Part shown: in pieces, positions 40,957-50,149 of the stretch
How positions within the stretch are numbered: the first letter of the stretch is position 1
Layout: every line of letters starts with the position of its first letter
Assembly: GCA_025363455.1 (NCBI GenBank)
Contig: JANYDW010000066.1
Span: 1 to 64,000, forward strand
From: Oleiharenicola sp.
Lineage (GTDB): Bacteria > Verrucomicrobiota > Verrucomicrobiia > Opitutales > Opitutaceae
Length of the DNA: 64,000 bases
Direction: 5' to 3'
Notes under the pieces: generated by a model
Seen by the model: only the letters and a program-made list of their open reading frames with translations
What the model was told of the DNA's origin: nothing
Databases searched by the model: none
Made by a program: the position numbers and the translations under genes

Positions 40957-42774
40957 CTATTTGGCCTTGAGGATTTCATCGATGGCCGACTGCGAAACCG
41001 GGTGGTACGTAGGGCGCGCTTGGGCGTAAATCCGCCGCGCCAAGTCGAGGTTCGCCGGGGTCTTGGCCATTTCGGTATAGAGTTGCTTGAGGAATTTCCG
41101 GCGGCCCTGCGCGGTAAGGAATCTCTCGAGGGCGGGATAGGCTGGACGATAGTCCTCCTGGATGGATTTGAACAACCAGGCGGCGAGAATCTCGCTGTTA
41201 CCGCTGGCAGAGAAATGGAAGGCGTCTTCGAGCGCCGCCATCCGTTCCTGACCCAGACTCGGCATCGAGCGAATGAAGTGCAGCCGCTCCTGGGTCGACC
41301 ACGGTCCGATGGCGATGGTGGTGGCGGGTGATCCGCCGGCGAAACGTTTGGCTTCCGCCTCCACGCTCGCGAACGCCGTCGAGCGCGGCACAGGGCAATT
41401 GGTTGGAAAGCCCGGGCCATGGAGCCATGCCTCGATGCCGGCGTTGGCGGCGACATCCGGTAGTTTGGCTTTCAGGATTTCGACGAAATGCGCGGTCGTC
41501 ATCGACTTGAAGGCGTTTGCGTCGAAGTACTCGCGCAGGAACCAGTCCCAGCGCTCTCGCCCGGCGGTTTCCTCGAGCAGCCGCAGGAACAAGGAGCCTT
41601 TCCAATAGACGTTCTCGGGCGCGTCGTCCGGGTCCCGCCCGGCCAGCTCGAGGTAGAGCGCCTGGTCGGCTGCGGGGAGAGTTGCCATCAACTCCTTCGC
41701 TTTGTTCTTATCCAGCAGCCAGAACATCTCCGAGCGTGCGTGGCCATAAAGCTCCTCGGTGATCCGTTGCTGGAAATAATTGGTGAAGCCCTCATTGAGC
41801 CAGAAGTCGTTCCAAGTGGCGTTGGTGACGAGGTTGCCGCTCCAGGAGTGCGCCAATTCATGGGCGATCAGGTCGGCGAGAGATTTGTCGCCGGCAAGAA
41901 TGGTCGGCGTCACGAAGGTCAGGCGCGGGTTTTCCATACCGCCGTAGGGAAAACTCGGCGGCAGCACCAGCAGGTCGTAGCGACCCCAGCGATAGGGGCC
42001 GTAGAGTTTCTCGGCGGCGGCGATCATGCGCGGCGTGTCCTCGAACTCGTGGGCCGCAGCCGGGAGCGTAACCGGTTCGGCATAGACGCCACTGCGTCCA
42101 TCGAAGCCGCGGAAAGCCAGGTCGCCCACGGCGATGGCCATCAGGTACGACGGCACCGGTTGCGGCATGTGGAAATGGTAGACGCCGTCGGGGGATTTTT
42201 TCTGCGGATTCTCCGCGCTCATCAGGGCGAGCAGTTCCTGGGGGACGTGCAACGTGGCATCGTAGGTGAATCGCACCGAAGGCGAGTCCTGGAGGGGCAC
42301 CCAGGTGCGCGCGAGAATCGACTCGGATTGGGAGAGCAAGAACGGGTGCACCTTGCCCGCAGTCATCGCGGGTTCCAGCCACTGCAGGGCCCTGGCGCCG
42401 GGACTGGTGGCGTAGTCGATGGCGACCTCGGTGGTGTCGGCGGCCAGCGTCACCTCGAGCGCCTGGCCGAGGAGGGGATCGGTGGCTTGGAGTTTCCAAG
42501 CGGCCACGGCGCCACCGGGCCGGAGCGTGATGCGGGTGATTGTCAGGTCCTGCGTATCGAGCGTGAGGGTTGTCGCCCCGGGCTGTTCGCGCCGCAGCCG
42601 CAGCGTAGCCGTGCCGGTCAGTTGTTTCTTCGTGAAATCGACGTTCAGGTCGAGCGTGAGGTGTTCAACCCGGATGGCCTCGGGCCGCGCATAGGAATGG
42701 GGATCCTTGATGGGCGCGGCGCAGCCGGCGGCTATTAGAGACAAACAGGTGAAGAGATACTTCAGGGAACGCAT
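40957..42774 (-). CDS. M1-family aminopeptidase lipoprotein
   Basis: The 605-residue zinc peptidase has a lipoprotein signal (LIAAGC near residue 18), so it is anchored in the membrane outside the cytoplasm. The substrate motif GGMENP and zinc site HELAHSWSGNLV with the downstream ligand in NEGFTNYF are intact, and a helical C-terminal domain like that of leukotriene A4 hydrolase follows. It removes N-terminal residues from peptides; the leukotriene hydrolase-like group is usual for this length. Single gene between two REP pairs. Confidence 0.92.
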   Translation of the reverse strand: MRSLKYLFTCLSLIAAGCAAPIKDPHSYARPEAIRVEHLTLDLNVDFTKKQLTGTATLRLRREQPGATTLTLDTQDLTITRITLRPGGAVAAWKLQATDPLLGQALEVTLAADTTEVAIDYATSPGARALQWLEPAMTAGKVHPFLLSQSESILARTWVPLQDSPSVRFTYDATLHVPQELLALMSAENPQKKSPDGVYHFHMPQPVPSYLMAIAVGDLAFRGFDGRSGVYAEPVTLPAAAHEFEDTPRMIAAAEKLYGPYRWGRYDLLVLPPSFPYGGMENPRLTFVTPTILAGDKSLADLIAHELAHSWSGNLVTNATWNDFWLNEGFTNYFQQRITEELYGHARSEMFWLLDKNKAKELMATLPAADQALYLELAGRDPDDAPENVYWKGSLFLRLLEETAGRERWDWFLREYFDANAFKSMTTAHFVEILKAKLPDVAANAGIEAWLHGPGFPTNCPVPRSTAFASVEAEAKRFAGGSPATTIAIGPWSTQERLHFIRSMPSLGQERMAALEDAFHFSASGNSEILAAWLFKSIQEDYRPAYPALERFLTAQGRRKFLKQLYTEMAKTPANLDLARRIYAQARPTYHPVSQSAIDEILKAK

Positions 42775-42802
42775 GGGAAAAAAGGAGGCTTGGCTCGGGT
42801 TT

Positions 42803-42879
42803 GTAGGAGCTTGTTTACAAGCGATACAGAACGTTGTTAGTCGGCGGGGATCTCGAATCGCCTGTACACAGGCTCCTAC
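42803..42879. repeat. REP inverted pair, GTAGGAGCCTG family (divergent copy)
   Basis: It runs from GTAGGAGCTTGTTTACAAGC to GTACACAGGCTCCTAC. Stem changes occur on both sides, so base pairing is kept. Confidence 0.8.
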
Positions 42880-42910
42880 ATTTTTTCAAACGAACTTATC
42901 TGACAGGACA

Positions 42911-43876
42911 TTAGCTGGCGCGATCCGCCAGCGATTCGATCAGGGCGGAGAGGAAGGCCTTGTCTCCCGGCAGGGCGGTGAGGGCAGTGAAGGCGGCCTC
43001 GGTGTGTTGGCGGGCGAAATTCCGCGAGGCATCGAGTCCGTGGAGTTTCACGTAAGTTGTTTTGCCGGCCTTGGCGTCCTTGCCGGCGGTCTTGCCGAGC
43101 GTGGCGGTGTCGGCGGTGGCGTCGAGGATGTCATCCACGATTTGAAAAGCCAGGCCGAGGTGCCGCCCGGTGTTGCGGAGCGTCGCCAATTGGGGATCCG
43201 TGGCCCCACCGCAGAGTCCGCCAGACACGAGTGCGGCAGTGATCATGGCCGCGGTTTTGTTGAGGTGAATGAAATCAAGCTCATCCGCGGTGGCATCGGC
43301 CTTTTTCTCGGCCAACAGGTCTTCCATCTGGCCGCCGATGAGTCGTTCGCTGCCGGCGGCCTCGGCGATTTCCTGCGTTAGCGCGGCGGCCAAAGCGGGG
43401 CGCGCGGCGTAGTGCCGGGCCACCAGCTGGAAGGCGAGGGTCAGGAGCGCGTCGCCCGCGAGCAGCGCCGTGGCTTCGTCGAACTGCTTGTGCGTGGTCG
43501 GCCGGCCCCGGCGGAGGTCATCATTGTCCATGCAGGGCAGGTCGTCATGGATCAGCGAATAGGTGTGGACGCACTCCAAGGCGACGGCGGCGGGCAGTGC
43601 GTCGGTAGCGCGCGGGCCAAACAGGTCCACGGTAGCCAGCGTGAGGACGGGCCGAAGGCGTTTTCCGCCGCCGAGAAGCGCATAGCGCATCGCTTCATGC
43701 AACCGCCTGGGTCGGGTGGTGGCGGGTGGGACGAGCTGGTCGAGCCCCTGCTCGACTCGAGCGCGGTGGGATTTGAACTGGGCGGCGAAATCCACGGGCG
43801 GCACAACTTTCCCGCGGTCGCCCCGATTGGCAAATGGATTGTGAACCGGGGGTTGCACCCAGAAGAGGCTCGCCAT
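42911..43876 (-). CDS. ispA: Farnesyl/geranylgeranyl diphosphate synthase
   Basis: The 321-residue trans-prenyltransferase condenses isopentenyl diphosphate with allylic diphosphates. The first Asp-rich motif is HDDLPCMDNDDLRRG, with GGKRLRP before it and GGQMEDL after; the second is QIVDDILD. The insertion of two residues within the first motif is typical of bacterial type II enzymes. The start is uncertain: ATG at 43876 is used, a GTG at 43897 is possible, and neither has a clear ribosome site. Divergent from fmdB. Confidence 0.92.
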   Translation of the reverse strand: MASLFWVQPPVHNPFANRGDRGKVVPPVDFAAQFKSHRARVEQGLDQLVPPATTRPRRLHEAMRYALLGGGKRLRPVLTLATVDLFGPRATDALPAAVALECVHTYSLIHDDLPCMDNDDLRRGRPTTHKQFDEATALLAGDALLTLAFQLVARHYAARPALAAALTQEIAEAAGSERLIGGQMEDLLAEKKADATADELDFIHLNKTAAMITAALVSGGLCGGATDPQLATLRNTGRHLGLAFQIVDDILDATADTATLGKTAGKDAKAGKTTYVKLHGLDASRNFARQHTEAAFTALTALPGDKAFLSALIESLADRAS

Positions 43877-43914
43877 GCGGGCCGTGCCCACTTTCACTCC
43901 GGTCGCAAAATCCG

Positions 43915-44181
43915 ATGCCCACCTACGAATACGTCTGTACCAAATGTGGTCACGAGCTGGAGGTCTTCCAATCCATGAAGGATGCTCTCCTGACCAAATG
44001 TCCGGCCTGTCGCAAGGCCGCCCTGAAGCGCAAAGTGGGCGGCGGAGCGGGATTGATTTTCAAGGGCACGGGCTTCTATATTACTGACTACAAAAAAAAG
44101 TCCGGCGAACCTTCCGCTCCTGCCAAGTCTCCTGAAACCAAGACCGAAACCAAGCCTGCGGCCATTCCCGCGGCTAAATAA
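43915..44181 (+). CDS. FmdB-type zinc ribbon protein
   Basis: The 88-residue protein starts MPTYEYVCTKCGHELEVFQS and has a second CxxC (CPACRK), forming one zinc ribbon. The GFYITDY segment is a family hallmark. The tail is disordered and rich in Lys, Pro and Ala. Role unknown; a putative regulatory protein in the family name. It starts the short cluster with the next membrane protein gene, 8 bases downstream. Confidence 0.9.
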   Translation: MPTYEYVCTKCGHELEVFQSMKDALLTKCPACRKAALKRKVGGGAGLIFKGTGFYITDYKKKSGEPSAPAKSPETKTETKPAAIPAAK

Positions 44182-44189
44182 CCCCTACC

Positions 44190-44906
44190 ATGGCTGACAA
44201 GAAAATCGAAAAGGCCCTCTACGGCCCGAGTCTTACCGAGGTGGCTTTGGGTGCCGTGCTGGGCCTCGTGGCGGGTGTGGTCTGCGCCTGTGTCTATCTG
44301 GTTTTCAAGCCGGTCATGCTGGTGAAAGAAATGCCCAAGGAAGTCACGCGCGGCATCGTCTATTACGTCCCAGGTGCCGAATCCAGCAAGGGCAAGACTT
44401 TCACGGCCAAACAAAAGCAGTTCGTCGCCGGCACGAGCATTACGCTCATTGAGGAAGAGTTGAACGCGTGGGCCGCCACAGCCTTTACCGCTGCGCCCGC
44501 CAAACCGGCGGCCGCGCCCAAGGCAGCCAAGCCTGACGCCGCGGCCAAGCCCGAGGAGGCCAAACCGAACCTGAATGGTATTTTCAATCCCGGCGTCCCG
44601 AACTTCAAGATCGCGAACGGCAAGCTCCAGATCGGCACCAAGTGCATCCTCAATTGGTATGGCCTGACCAAGGAAGTATTCGTGGTCACCACGGGCGAGC
44701 TGGTGAAATCCGGGGACAAGTTTTTGTATACGGCCCAGACGCTTTATCTCGGCTCCTGTCCCGTGCACCTCTTGCCGGCGGCGGCTGGACCGTTGATGTC
44801 GACGCTTATCGACAAGAGAAAGGCGCCGGATGCGATCAACTCGGCGTGGGCCAAGCTCAGCGAAGTGACGATCGAGGGCAACACGCTCAAGCTGACGGTG
44901 CAGTGA
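44190..44906 (+). CDS. Membrane-anchored protein of unknown function
   Basis: The 238-residue product has one N-terminal transmembrane helix (about residues 16-40), an Ala/Lys/Pro linker (about 105-130) and a beta-rich domain both before and after it. I do not recognise the family. It is 8 bases after fmdB and is followed by a REP pair and murJ, so it may be part of an envelope cluster. Confidence 0.65.
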   Translation: MADKKIEKALYGPSLTEVALGAVLGLVAGVVCACVYLVFKPVMLVKEMPKEVTRGIVYYVPGAESSKGKTFTAKQKQFVAGTSITLIEEELNAWAATAFTAAPAKPAAAPKAAKPDAAAKPEEAKPNLNGIFNPGVPNFKIANGKLQIGTKCILNWYGLTKEVFVVTTGELVKSGDKFLYTAQTLYLGSCPVHLLPAAAGPLMSTLIDKRKAPDAINSAWAKLSEVTIEGNTLKLTVQ

Positions 44907-44923
44907 GCATGCTCGTTCCCAAT

Positions 44924-44996
44924 GGTGGAACCCGGCCTCCGGACGGGTTTGCCTTGGAGCGTTACCTGCCAGCCCGTCCGGAGGCCGGGCTCCACC
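44924..44996. repeat. REP inverted pair, GGTGGAACCCGG family
   Basis: It runs from GGTGGAACCCGGCCTCCGGA to GGCCGGGCTCCACC and ends four bases before the murJ start codon, so it may shape murJ translation. Confidence 0.85.
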
Positions 44997-45000
44997 CCCC

Positions 45001-46590
45001 GTGTCGAAGAACTTGAAAAACATCAGTGTCGTCGCCGCGGCCACCGTGGTGTCACGCGTACTGGGCCTGGTGCGGGAGATCTGTATCGCCGCGGTGTTCG
45101 GCACCAGTGCGCTGAGCTCGGCCTTTGTCTCGGCCTTCACCCTGCCCAACCTGTTCCGTCGCCTCCTCGGCGAGGGGGCGTTGACCGCGGCCTTTGTCCC
45201 GACGATGGCGCACGAGCTGGAGCACCGGCAGCGCGGGGCGGCCTTCGATCTCGTCAGCAAGGTGTCCAGCAGGCTGCTGGTGGTCACGGTGGTGTTGGTC
45301 GCGCTGGCCATGCTGGCCTGCGCCAATGCCGGGGCCCTGCTGCGCGCCCTGGGCGGACTTGGGCTTGAAGCCGATACCACGGACCGGTTGCTACTCGGGG
45401 CTGACCTGGCGGTCCTGCTGTTTCCTTACCTGGCCTTTGTCTGTCTCGCGGCGGCGTTCAGCGCGGCCTGCCAGGTGCTCGGGCGGTTTAGCGAACCGGC
45501 GCTGTCGCCGGTTTGGCTCAATCTCGCGATCATCGCCGCCCTCGCGCTCGGCAGCGCGTGGGCTTGGGGAGATGCGGCGCGCATGAATCTCCTCTGCGGC
45601 GGCGTCTTGTTCGGCGGGTTTCTGCAGATGGCGGTACCCGCCGCGGTGCTTTGGCAGGAGGGATGGCGGCCGCGTTTCGACCTGCGGGCCGACGACCGGG
45701 TGCGGGAGATCACCCGCCTGATGGGGCCGACCTTGATCGGCTCCGCCATCTACCTGGTCAACATCTCGGTTTCCCGGTTCATCGGTCTGTCCTTGAACGA
45801 CCAGGCGGCTGCGGTGCTGAACTGGGCGACCCGGGTTATGGAGCTGCCGATCGGGGTGTTTGCCGCCGCCATCGCCACCGTGGTGTTTCCGCTCATCGCC
45901 CGACATGCGGCCCGCTCGGACTGGGTAAAAATGGGCGAGGATTATCACAAGGGTCTCCGGCTGGTCATGATTATCAACGTGCCGGCGGCAGTCGGACTCA
46001 TGCTGTTGAGCGAACCGATCGTGCGGCTGCTGTTCCAGCGTGGGCACTTCCACGCTGGCGACACCGCGTTGATGACGCCAATCCTCTCCGCCTATGCCCT
46101 GGGGTTGCCCTTTCTATCGTTCGTCTCGGTGGCCCTGCGCGGTTTTTATGCACTGAAAGACACGGCGACACCCGTGCGCGCTGCGGCGCTGAGTTTCGTG
46201 GTGAACCTCGGGCTCAGTCTCCTGCTGATCCGTTGGTTTTCCACCGTCGGCCTGGCGCTGGCCAGCACTCTGGCTGTCCTGGTGCAGGCATGGTTTCTGC
46301 AAACCCGGCTCTCGCGCAAGCTGCCAGGACTTGGTTTCGCCCCGTTGCTGCCCAATCTCGGTAAGATTGTCCTCGCCAGTGCCGTCATGGGCGGAGCGGT
46401 GTGGGGCGGGCTCAAGCTGGCCGCCGGCCTGGCCTTGCCGCCCAAGGGCCACGATATCGTGGCGATCGCCGGACTCATCCCGTTGGCCATGGCGGTTTAT
46501 GGTGCCTTGCTTTGGCTCTTGAAAATCGAAGGCCGGGAGGAAGTGGGGCAGGTGTGGACAAAGTTGCGCGGCAGGGTCAGCCCGGCGTGA
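45001..46590 (+). CDS. murJ: Lipid II flippase MurJ
   Basis: The 529-residue protein has about fourteen transmembrane helices and belongs to the MOP superfamily. MurJ features are the N-terminal SVVAAATVVSRVLGLVRE, the NLFRRLLGEGALTAAFVP stretch, and LPIGVFAAAIATVVFP in helix 8 region. It moves lipid II across the membrane for peptidoglycan synthesis. It starts with GTG, only four bases after a REP pair, with no visible Shine-Dalgarno. Confidence 0.95.
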   Translation: MSKNLKNISVVAAATVVSRVLGLVREICIAAVFGTSALSSAFVSAFTLPNLFRRLLGEGALTAAFVPTMAHELEHRQRGAAFDLVSKVSSRLLVVTVVLVALAMLACANAGALLRALGGLGLEADTTDRLLLGADLAVLLFPYLAFVCLAAAFSAACQVLGRFSEPALSPVWLNLAIIAALALGSAWAWGDAARMNLLCGGVLFGGFLQMAVPAAVLWQEGWRPRFDLRADDRVREITRLMGPTLIGSAIYLVNISVSRFIGLSLNDQAAAVLNWATRVMELPIGVFAAAIATVVFPLIARHAARSDWVKMGEDYHKGLRLVMIINVPAAVGLMLLSEPIVRLLFQRGHFHAGDTALMTPILSAYALGLPFLSFVSVALRGFYALKDTATPVRAAALSFVVNLGLSLLLIRWFSTVGLALASTLAVLVQAWFLQTRLSRKLPGLGFAPLLPNLGKIVLASAVMGGAVWGGLKLAAGLALPPKGHDIVAIAGLIPLAMAVYGALLWLLKIEGREEVGQVWTKLRGRVSPA

Positions 46591-46603
46591 TGCCCCGTGT
46601 ACG

Positions 46604-46680
46604 GTAGGGCGGGATTGCTGATCCCGCCTCGATCGTGGCGATACTGGCGGAGGCAGGCGGGATCAGCGATCCCGCCCTAC
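46604..46680. repeat. REP inverted pair, GTAGGGCGGGATTGCTGATC family
   Basis: It runs from GTAGGGCGGGATTGCTGATC to GATCAGCGATCCCGCCCTAC. Same family as at 51280; a variant is in frame in tsaD. Confidence 0.88.
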
Positions 46681-46719
46681 AATTTTGACACCGGGGCTCC
46701 CGGTCCCTTCCCTAACGGC

Positions 46720-47001
46720 ATGTCCGAAGCAACTCTCGTCCAGCACAACCCCACGGCGCACCGTTACGAAGCGGTCGTCGACGGATTTCTGTCGGTGTGC
46801 GAGTACGAGGTCGTGGCGGACCGGATGATTTTCACGCACACGCTGGTGCCGCCGGAATTGCGGGGCCGCGGCATCGCCGAGCTCTTGGTACGGGCGGCGC
46901 TGGCTGAGGCGCGGGCGAGTGGGCGGAAAGTTGTCCCAACCTGTAGCTACGTCGCCAAGTTCATCGAGCGGCATCAGGAGTATCAGGATTTGGTGGCGTA
47001 G
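46720..47001 (+). CDS. Small GNAT acetyltransferase (YjdJ type)
   Basis: The 93-residue protein is the one-domain N-acetyltransferase family: FLSVCEYEVVADRMIFTHT, then the acetyl-CoA loop PPELRGRGIAELLVRAAL, and CSYVAKFIERHQEYQDLV at the end. Substrate unknown. The TAG stop abuts the next REP pair. Confidence 0.9.
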   Translation: MSEATLVQHNPTAHRYEAVVDGFLSVCEYEVVADRMIFTHTLVPPELRGRGIAELLVRAALAEARASGRKVVPTCSYVAKFIERHQEYQDLVA

Positions 47002-47074
47002 GTGGAACCCGGCCTCTGGACGGGTTTCTTGCAACCATGATCCAACCAACGCGTCCAGAGGCCGCGTTCCACCT
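47001..47074. repeat. REP inverted pair, GGTGGAACCCGG family
   Basis: It runs from GGTGGAACCCGGCCTCTGGA to GGCCGCGTTCCACC; its first G is the last base of the acetyltransferase stop. Confidence 0.85.
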
Positions 47075-47083
47075 CAAGGCATG

Positions 47084-47114
47084 AAAAAACCCGTCACGCA
47101 GGCGCGGGACGGGT
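47084..47114 (-). terminator. Terminator of rpmB
   Basis: Read on the minus strand, the stem ACCCGTC / GACGGGT is followed by six T residues. It is 38 bases beyond the rpmB stop. Confidence 0.8.
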
Positions 47115-47151
47115 CGGGTAGGGGCGATTGCCCTCCATCGCCGGTTCGAAC

Positions 47152-47382
47152 TCAGGCTTTCTGGACCAGGCCGGCCTTGATGGCCTTGACTGAAACCCAC
47201 ATGCGCTTGGAGCCGCCGTTGGGCAGCTTGACGTTGATCCACTGCAGGTTCGGACGGAACAAGCGGGTGGTATGCTTGGTGACGTGGGTACCAATGCCGC
47301 CACTCTTCTTGGACTGACCCTTGCGGTGGATGATTTTGCCTTTGGTGGGGCGTTTACCGGTGATTGCGCAAATTCGTGCCAT
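47152..47382 (-). CDS. rpmB: 50S ribosomal protein L28
   Basis: The 76-residue basic protein begins MARICAITGKRPTKGK and contains the family's conserved TKHTTRLFRPNLQ and KMWVSVKAIKAGLV-like (RMWVSVKAIKAGL) strands. Four-cysteine zinc forms exist in other bacteria; only one Cys is present here, so it is zinc-independent. The MidA-like gene lies 85 bases upstream; the terminator follows. Confidence 0.97.
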   Translation of the reverse strand: MARICAITGKRPTKGKIIHRKGQSKKSGGIGTHVTKHTTRLFRPNLQWINVKLPNGGSKRMWVSVKAIKAGLVQKA

Positions 47383-47467
47383 GGTGTTTCTTGAGTTAAA
47401 GGTTGAGGAGTAAAGGACGGCTCTTTGCCTTAGCAAGGGAAAATTGGATTTCACCCGGCCGGAGTCG

Positions 47468-48454
47468 TTATTTTCGTAAAGCATGGAGGGCCTGAAACTT
47501 CTGCCCCATGTTGGCCGGGTGCAGAAGCTGGATGAGCATCCGTTTGCGCAGGCTGAAACTGCTCGCTTCAGCCTTGGTGATGGCCGCGAGGGTATCCGCC
47601 GAGTAATTCATGAAAAAACTCTCCTGCGAGTCCACGCGTGACTCGCCAAAACCGGCCCGACCCAAGCCATCCTCCAACCAGTCCCAGCAAATGTGGCAGG
47701 TCAGGTCCTGTTTGCCCGGGCGGGCCAGCAGGTCATTGCTCATCTTCTGGCGGTGGTAGGTTCGCGCGGTGCCGGAGGGGATGTTTTCGGCCAGTTCCTG
47801 CCAATATTTGCCGTAGTCAAAGGCGAGGAACAACCCACTCCACTTTTGCCCAACGATCCGCTCCAGGATCGGCACGGTCCGCAGGGGCATGTCGATGTGG
47901 TAGTTCTCCTCGGCCGTCTTCGGCAGGCGGTTGGCGTGCGCCGCGAGTTCGGGGGACAGCTCCGGCAGCACGACGTGGCGCAGATGCCGGCCGTGCAGGG
48001 CCACGCCCAGTTCCTGCCAGCGTCCATCCTGCCAGACGACCCGGTGAAACGGCTGGGCGTCGAATAGCTCGTTGGAAAACACCACACTCTGGACGGGGAA
48101 CACGAAAGGCTGGCCGTAGGAGATGGGCTGGTAGGCGGCAAAAGGGTGGGCGATGTCGCGCAGGATTCCGGCGCCGGGTTCGGCCGCAACCTCGACAAAC
48201 GTATAATCGGCGGGTTTGGCCGACCCGAGCAGCTTGACCGCCGCGGCCACGACGAGCTCGCCGAAGACGGGGTTGAACGACGTGGCCGTGAAAAAGTCCG
48301 CCTTCGCATCGCGCCCGACGCGCTTGAAATCCCGGGTGTAGTAGCCCGCCGTCGGGTGATACATCGCCAGCTCCATGAAGCGGGCGAAGGGCACTCCGGC
48401 CGCCGCATTGGGCTCTGCGGCGAAGATTTCATAAAAGTCTGACGAGGAAGCCAT
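47468..48454 (-). CDS. SAM-dependent methyltransferase, MidA/NDUFAF7 family
   Basis: The 328-residue protein shows the DUF185 pattern: FARFMELAMYHPTAGYY near the start, DFFTATSFNPVFGELVV, and VEVAAEPGAGILRDI as the AdoMet-binding strand. FSNELFDAQPFHRVVW is the family's NELLDALP-like motif. In mitochondria the homologue methylates an arginine of complex I; in bacteria the target is unknown. The ATG at 48454 is chosen as the last one ahead of the conserved part. Confidence 0.85.
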   Translation of the reverse strand: MASSSDFYEIFAAEPNAAAGVPFARFMELAMYHPTAGYYTRDFKRVGRDAKADFFTATSFNPVFGELVVAAAVKLLGSAKPADYTFVEVAAEPGAGILRDIAHPFAAYQPISYGQPFVFPVQSVVFSNELFDAQPFHRVVWQDGRWQELGVALHGRHLRHVVLPELSPELAAHANRLPKTAEENYHIDMPLRTVPILERIVGQKWSGLFLAFDYGKYWQELAENIPSGTARTYHRQKMSNDLLARPGKQDLTCHICWDWLEDGLGRAGFGESRVDSQESFFMNYSADTLAAITKAEASSFSLRKRMLIQLLHPANMGQKFQALHALRK

Positions 48455-48564
48455 TTGCCAAGCCAAACATTTGCGGCCAGTGAAAGCCATGCCCAAAAAG
48501 ATTTTTTGCTTCGTCGGAGCGCGTACTTCCCGCTAGCTGTTCCAAACGTCCTTCCGCATGTCGA

Positions 48565-48680
48565 ACTACACACCCCGGCGCTGCGCGCCACCCCTCTTGA
48601 TAGAGGGGACCCAAACTTTCGCAGCCGAAGTCCCGTCTATAAAGAGGGGTGCCCGACAGGGCGGGGTGTGTTGCCTTGCT
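48565..48680. repeat. Inverted repeat CACCCCTCTT / AAGAGGGGTG
   Basis: The outer arms are ACACACCCCGGCGCTGCGCG and its approximate complement GGGCGGGGTGTGTT; the inner arms CACCCCTCTT and AAGAGGGGTG. It fills the divergent spacer between the MidA-like gene and ctpA and overlaps a possible GTG start at 48649. Confidence 0.75.
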
Positions 48681-48702
48681 GCCTGATCACCTCCCGTCTC
48701 CC

Positions 48703-49962
48703 TTGTCCTCCACGCTCAAGCGCCTTGCGCTCATCCTCTTTGCCATCGCGGCGGGCTTCGGACTTGCCCAGTTCTCGGCCCGGCATGCGGCGGCCCCAAG
48801 CTGGTGGCCCGATCGCGAGCGCGACAAGCAGGCCCGCTACTTCAAGGAGGTCCTCCAACTGGTGAAGGAGAACTATGTCGGTGACGCTCCGGCTGACTAC
48901 GCCACCCTCACGCGCTCCGCCCTCGACGGCATGGTGTCGCAGCTCGACCCGCATTCCGCTTTCATGCTGGCCGAGGAATACCGGGAAACCGAGGAGGAGA
49001 TGACCAACGCTTTCACCGGGGTCGGCATCCAGGTCGAGCAGCGGGACAACCAGGTCGTCATCGTGGCGCCCATTCCCGGCACACCGGCGGAGCGCGCCGG
49101 CGTGCGCCGCAACGACCGGCTCACCAAGATCGACGGCCAGCCGTTGGCCACGCCGACTCTCGACGCCACGATCAAGCTCGTGCGTGGTGAACCGGGTTCG
49201 CTGGTCACGCTCACGGTGTTCCGCCCGAGCTCGGGCAAGACCATTGATTATCCGCTTCATCGAGAAAAGATCCGCCTCGAGAGCGTCCGCTACACGGCCA
49301 TGCATCCCGGTCACATCGGTTATCTGCAGATCACGCAGTTCAGCGAGCGCACCGGGGAAGAATTCGAGACGGCTTTGGAAGGGCTGGAGAAGGAGGATTT
49401 GCGCGCCCTCGTCATCGACCTGCGCAACAATCCGGGCGGCTTGCTCGACGCGGCCATTGAGGTTTGCGACCAGTTTTTCAACAAGGACGAGTTGATCGTC
49501 TACACTCAGGGCCGCACGCCGGAGTCCCGGGAAAACCACTATGCCCGGGGCGGCCATCGCCCGCGCACCTACCCAGTGGCGATCCTCGTCAACGGGGGCA
49601 CCGCCAGCGCGGCCGAGATCGTATCAGGCGCAATGCGTGACACCAAGCGCGCCATCATCGTGGGCGAAAAGTCCTTCGGCAAAGGTTCCGTCCAGAGCGT
49701 GATCGAACTGCAGAATGGCGAAGGCCTGAAGCTCACCACCGCACGCTATTACACGCCCAGTGGCGTCACCATTCATGAGAAGGGCATCTTGCCGCAGGTG
49801 GAAATCGAGGTCAGTCCCGACGACGAAGCCCGACTCCGCTCGCAACAGTCCCGGGTCGAGTTCGGTCCCGAGCCCGGGGATGACCTGAAGCCCATCACCG
49901 ACGTCCAGCTCGCCGCCGCCGAGGAAGTCCTGACCGGGGTGCTGGCGGCGAAGGGAAAATGA
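48703..49962 (+). CDS. Carboxyl-terminal processing protease (S41)
   Basis: The protein (419 residues from this TTG) has a signal anchor (TLKRLALILFAIAAGFGLA, residues 4-22), a PDZ domain (about 85-165; FTGVGIQVEQ to LTKIDGQPL), and the S41 core with catalytic Ser in NGGTASAAEIVSGAM and Lys in GEKSFGKGSVQ. It cleaves C-termini of exported proteins. No ATG precedes the signal region. The TTG is chosen because the signal anchor starts there; a GTG at 48649 would add 18 residues read from a repeat. Either could be used. Confidence 0.9.
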   Translation: MSSTLKRLALILFAIAAGFGLAQFSARHAAAPSWWPDRERDKQARYFKEVLQLVKENYVGDAPADYATLTRSALDGMVSQLDPHSAFMLAEEYRETEEEMTNAFTGVGIQVEQRDNQVVIVAPIPGTPAERAGVRRNDRLTKIDGQPLATPTLDATIKLVRGEPGSLVTLTVFRPSSGKTIDYPLHREKIRLESVRYTAMHPGHIGYLQITQFSERTGEEFETALEGLEKEDLRALVIDLRNNPGGLLDAAIEVCDQFFNKDELIVYTQGRTPESRENHYARGGHRPRTYPVAILVNGGTASAAEIVSGAMRDTKRAIIVGEKSFGKGSVQSVIELQNGEGLKLTTARYYTPSGVTIHEKGILPQVEIEVSPDDEARLRSQQSRVEFGPEPGDDLKPITDVQLAAAEEVLTGVLAAKGK

Positions 49963-50047
49963 GAGCGACCGGCATATTGTCTTTTGGAGGGGCGGCGCTC
50001 GTCGCCGGGTCGCGGCTGGAGGCCGGAAATGACAAGGCTTGCCTGGA

Positions 50048-50116
50048 GGTGGAACCCGGCCTCCGGACGGGTTCAGTCACGCGCTCCAAAACGCGTCCAG
50101 AGGCCGCGTTCCACCT
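50048..50116. repeat. REP inverted pair, GGTGGAACCCGG family
   Basis: It runs from GGTGGAACCCGGCCTCCGGA to GGCCGCGTTCCACC and lies 33 bases before tsaD. Confidence 0.85.
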
Positions 50117-50149
50117 CGTGACGTCCCGCTCGCATTTTCCGGCCACCCC

